From Lutraria lutraria (lineage: Eukaryota > Mollusca > Bivalvia > Venerida > Mactridae), in contig OZ026843.1 of NCBI GenBank assembly GCA_964023205.1, forward strand, positions 10,397,093 through 10,461,092: 64,000 nucleotides of DNA, given 5' to 3'. The notes below the pieces were generated by a model. The model saw only the letters and a list, made by a program, of their open reading frames with translations, ran no database searches and was not told the origin of the DNA. Positions 61,690 through 64,000 of the stretch are shown piece by piece; position 1 is the first letter of the stretch, and each line of letters starts with the position of its first letter. The position numbers and the translations under genes are program-made.

Positions 61690-63151
61690 AGTGGAATCCA
61701 ATTCAAAATACATACACATTGTGTTGATGAGGGAATCTCTTGTGTACAATTCATCCACTTGGGATTAATTATAATTTAGGATTGATCAAGTCCATTCTGA
61801 GAGTATTTAGGAATTTGTCCGTTTTCTTAAAGTCTATGGCTTCCTCAAGTAACTTACTATTTATTAATGAATCTGGTATCAGCGAGTGACAAGCTTGAGT
61901 TCTGCAGGTGACCAGTTGATTGATTGCCTTGTTTTTAATGATCAAACACACATCAGTATAAATTAACAAACCTTGACCATCACTCTGTCAGTACTGTTTA
62001 CCATCTTGATATGGTATTAATTAGAGCAATAAAGCGGCCCTTTATTCTCAGATACATCTTGACCGGCCCTTAATTATGATTAACCCCTAGAGTTTATATG
62101 CACTCGGGAGGCTTGCTCCCTAGTAATAAATGAGTTTTTCATTGTCTAGTATCCAAGCTGTGCATGTTGATAGTATCTTTCTGCTTTCCTTATTTTCATA
62201 AAATATTAATTTTGTGGTGAATGCAGCAAAGAAAACATTTTTGTCCGATTACTCCTTTTGTCTGAATTGAATTTGCTGGTTATTTTAGTTTTAAACTTAA
62301 TATTGTTGAACAAATATCGCATTACTTTGCATATTATTTGCTAAAAAACAAAATTAACTTCAACATTGTGTACAATTAGATTTATATGCATAATTAATTG
62401 CTTCCTGCTTGCAAAATGATGTTTGTTGAATTAGTGGATCAATATGTTTACTTTTTGTGCATTTTATTGAATTTTTAATAATTTTGATAAGTCTGTTGCT
62501 GTGTGATTTATCTAAACTGCTGCTGATTGGAATCTATTCAATCGTTATGGAGTGAGGAAGTGTGGCATTTTCTTCTTATGGATGTGGACAATTTTAAGTA
62601 ACTAACAAGTATGTTCTTTTGCACTTAGTTACCATCTAAATACTATGGTATCATGTGATACAACCTTGATTGTTTTTCCAAAAAATTAATATTTTCATAC
62701 TCGGGTAGGGGTGGTGTGGCGAACTTCTTTCTGTAGTCATTTAGTCGGGAATAATATCTTTACTAACTACTTTCAGTTCTTTGATTAGATTTATTGCCAT
62801 ACAGACTTGATGAATGGTTTTGTAAGTTTTTAGTACTGTACATAACATGTATGTTTGGTGATAAACTGACTGAGTAAATGAGATTTACTGAAATAATGAG
62901 GTCAGCTAATTATGATTGTTTATTAATTACCTAAGCTGCTTAAGTGTTTATCAACAAATCAATAGAGTGTGCTTACATGTGTGGAACCATGCCAGTAATT
63001 GAACGCAAATCACTGGCGACTTACCCTTTCCAAATGAACAGACAGAATAGATATATCTAGCTGTATCAATGAATCACTGGATAGGCTAGAATGTCAGACA
63101 TCTGGCCCCTGTTTCATGAAAGATCTCATTATAAGATTAATCTCTTATTCA
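61690..63151. other. AT-rich, nothing firm
   Basis: A GC-richer patch near 62030-62130 (CGGCCCTTTATT, CGGCCCTTAATT) may be a decayed element. Confidence 0.45.
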
Positions 63152-63366
63152 AATACTGTGGAATCATTAATTTTCGTTGGGTTCAACTTTCGTGGCTTTT
63201 ACTAAAATGGCTATTTCGTTGGGACTTAAATTTGTGGATTTTGATTTTTGAATGGAAATGCCTTATCTCCGCATTTGAATTTGTGGTGATTTGATTTCGT
63301 GGATGAGTCGAGCCACGAAATCCACAAAATTAAATCCTCAACGAAAATTAATGATTCCACAGTATT
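63152..63366. mobile_element. MITE with perfect 28-bp terminal inverted repeats
   Basis: The left end begins AATACTGTGGAATCATTA (63152-63179) and the right end (63339-63366) is its exact complement over 28 bp. Nested shorter inversions such as TTTCGTGG/CCACGAAA lie inside. TCAA occurs at both outer edges, a possible 4-bp duplication. Elements of this appearance are familiar from bivalve sequence (recollection, not a search). Confidence 0.88.
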
Positions 63367-63589
63367 CAACAAACAATTGTTTAAGTGCCGAGCGATATAA
63401 AATAAAGTTTATGATTTGGTTTGTTTTAAATAGTGTTGTTTTATGACACATGCCAACTTATTGATATGTAGTGTGCATTTAATTAAAAGGGTAAGCAACA
63501 AACATAATCCATGTAAAAAGTATATTGATAAGGATGAAGGATAAACAGCATATCACTGGATAAAATTTACTTGTTGTATCGAAGAAGAC

Positions 63590-63790
63590 TGAGTTTAATT
63601 ATAATTATAAGCCATAACTCAAGAAATAATTCAATGATTGGCTTCATATTTTACATCAAGGTGTATAATAATAAGATACAGGTAAAGTTTAATTTCTGTT
63701 AAAATCCCAACAATTTCACAGGAGTTATGGCCCCTTTTTGACTTAGCGCTCAGCGGGGGCATTCGTGTCCTCCAGACACATTTCTAGTTT
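63590..63790. mobile_element. Dispersed repeat ending GGGGGCATTCGTGTCC
   Basis: AAGCCATAACTCAAGAAATA, AATCCCAACAATTTCACAGG, GAGTTATGGCCCCTTTTTGA and CGGGGGCATTCGTGTCCTCC then AGACACATTTCTAG form a series I recognise as a common bivalve dispersed repeat; family name unknown. Confidence 0.55.
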
Positions 63791-64000
63791 TATTTGAGAA
63801 TAGTCTCAAGTATTGGAGACATTTTACTATAATTTAGTGTGGTACCCCAGCTGAAAGGTAAATTCTATGCTAATATGAATTGGATTTTCCAGAGTCTGAT
63901 AAAGCTCACATACTGTTTATAATGGAACAATAAACCATGTACTTCCCACACCAGGTGTGAGTGAATAGTTTAAGTTTATCTTATTGGATAGCAGCGGATT

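Overview
This is an AT-rich, eukaryotic, non-coding window. No open reading frame exceeds about 133 codons. No long frame shows a recognisable protein domain, and the longest ones lie in repeats. The dispersed repeats look molluscan, most likely bivalve. They include palindromic elements beginning AATACTGTGGAATCATTA, blocks carrying the TGACCTTGACCTTTGACC string, AAAGGGAGGTTACT hairpins, GTGGGTAGGTAGG elements and tRNA-derived SINEs sharing a central domain. The taxon is inferred from remembered repeat character, not from a search.

Layout. 1-9 kb: AT-rich sequence with a 31-bp tandem repeat (1.6 kb), a ~32-bp repeat (7.2-7.6 kb) and an exon-like segment flanked by good splice signals (7826-8140). 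9-16 kb: a SINE and DNA-transposon cluster, including two CAGGG-ended elements with exact 5-bp target duplications, three SINE copies and a diverged ~110-bp tandem repeat. 17-22 kb: a CpG-containing island-like stretch, a 320-bp inverted-repeat element and other repeats. 22-28 kb: mostly featureless. 28-39 kb: a 37-bp AT-rich minisatellite, a SINE, a LINE-like 3' end, small hairpin elements, a TTAA-ended inverted-repeat element, a weak hammerhead-like motif and a second exon-like segment (38718-38941).

39.95-43.31 kb holds the most striking object: a minisatellite of 129 monomers of 26 bp. The spacing between first and last monomer is exactly 128 x 26 bp, so there is no net indel. A 17-bp half is almost invariant and a 9-bp half varies. 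Inside it a 21-monomer block (546 bp) is duplicated head to tail with the same order of variants.

43-64 kb: more MITEs of several families, an inverted-repeat element of ~710 bp, three further short tandem arrays (one with regularly spaced ATGCAAAT octamers, one with TTCNNGAA palindromes), a TATA-box/first-exon candidate at 51.4 kb, a third exon-like segment (59867-59963), and a 76-bp hairpin element that interrupts one copy of a local duplication, so its empty site lies beside it.

There are no genes to join into a pathway. The three exon-like segments are all on the + strand and all carry early stops. They would fit untranslated exons of one long-intron gene or a long non-coding RNA, but this is inference. 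All comparisons were made by eye.
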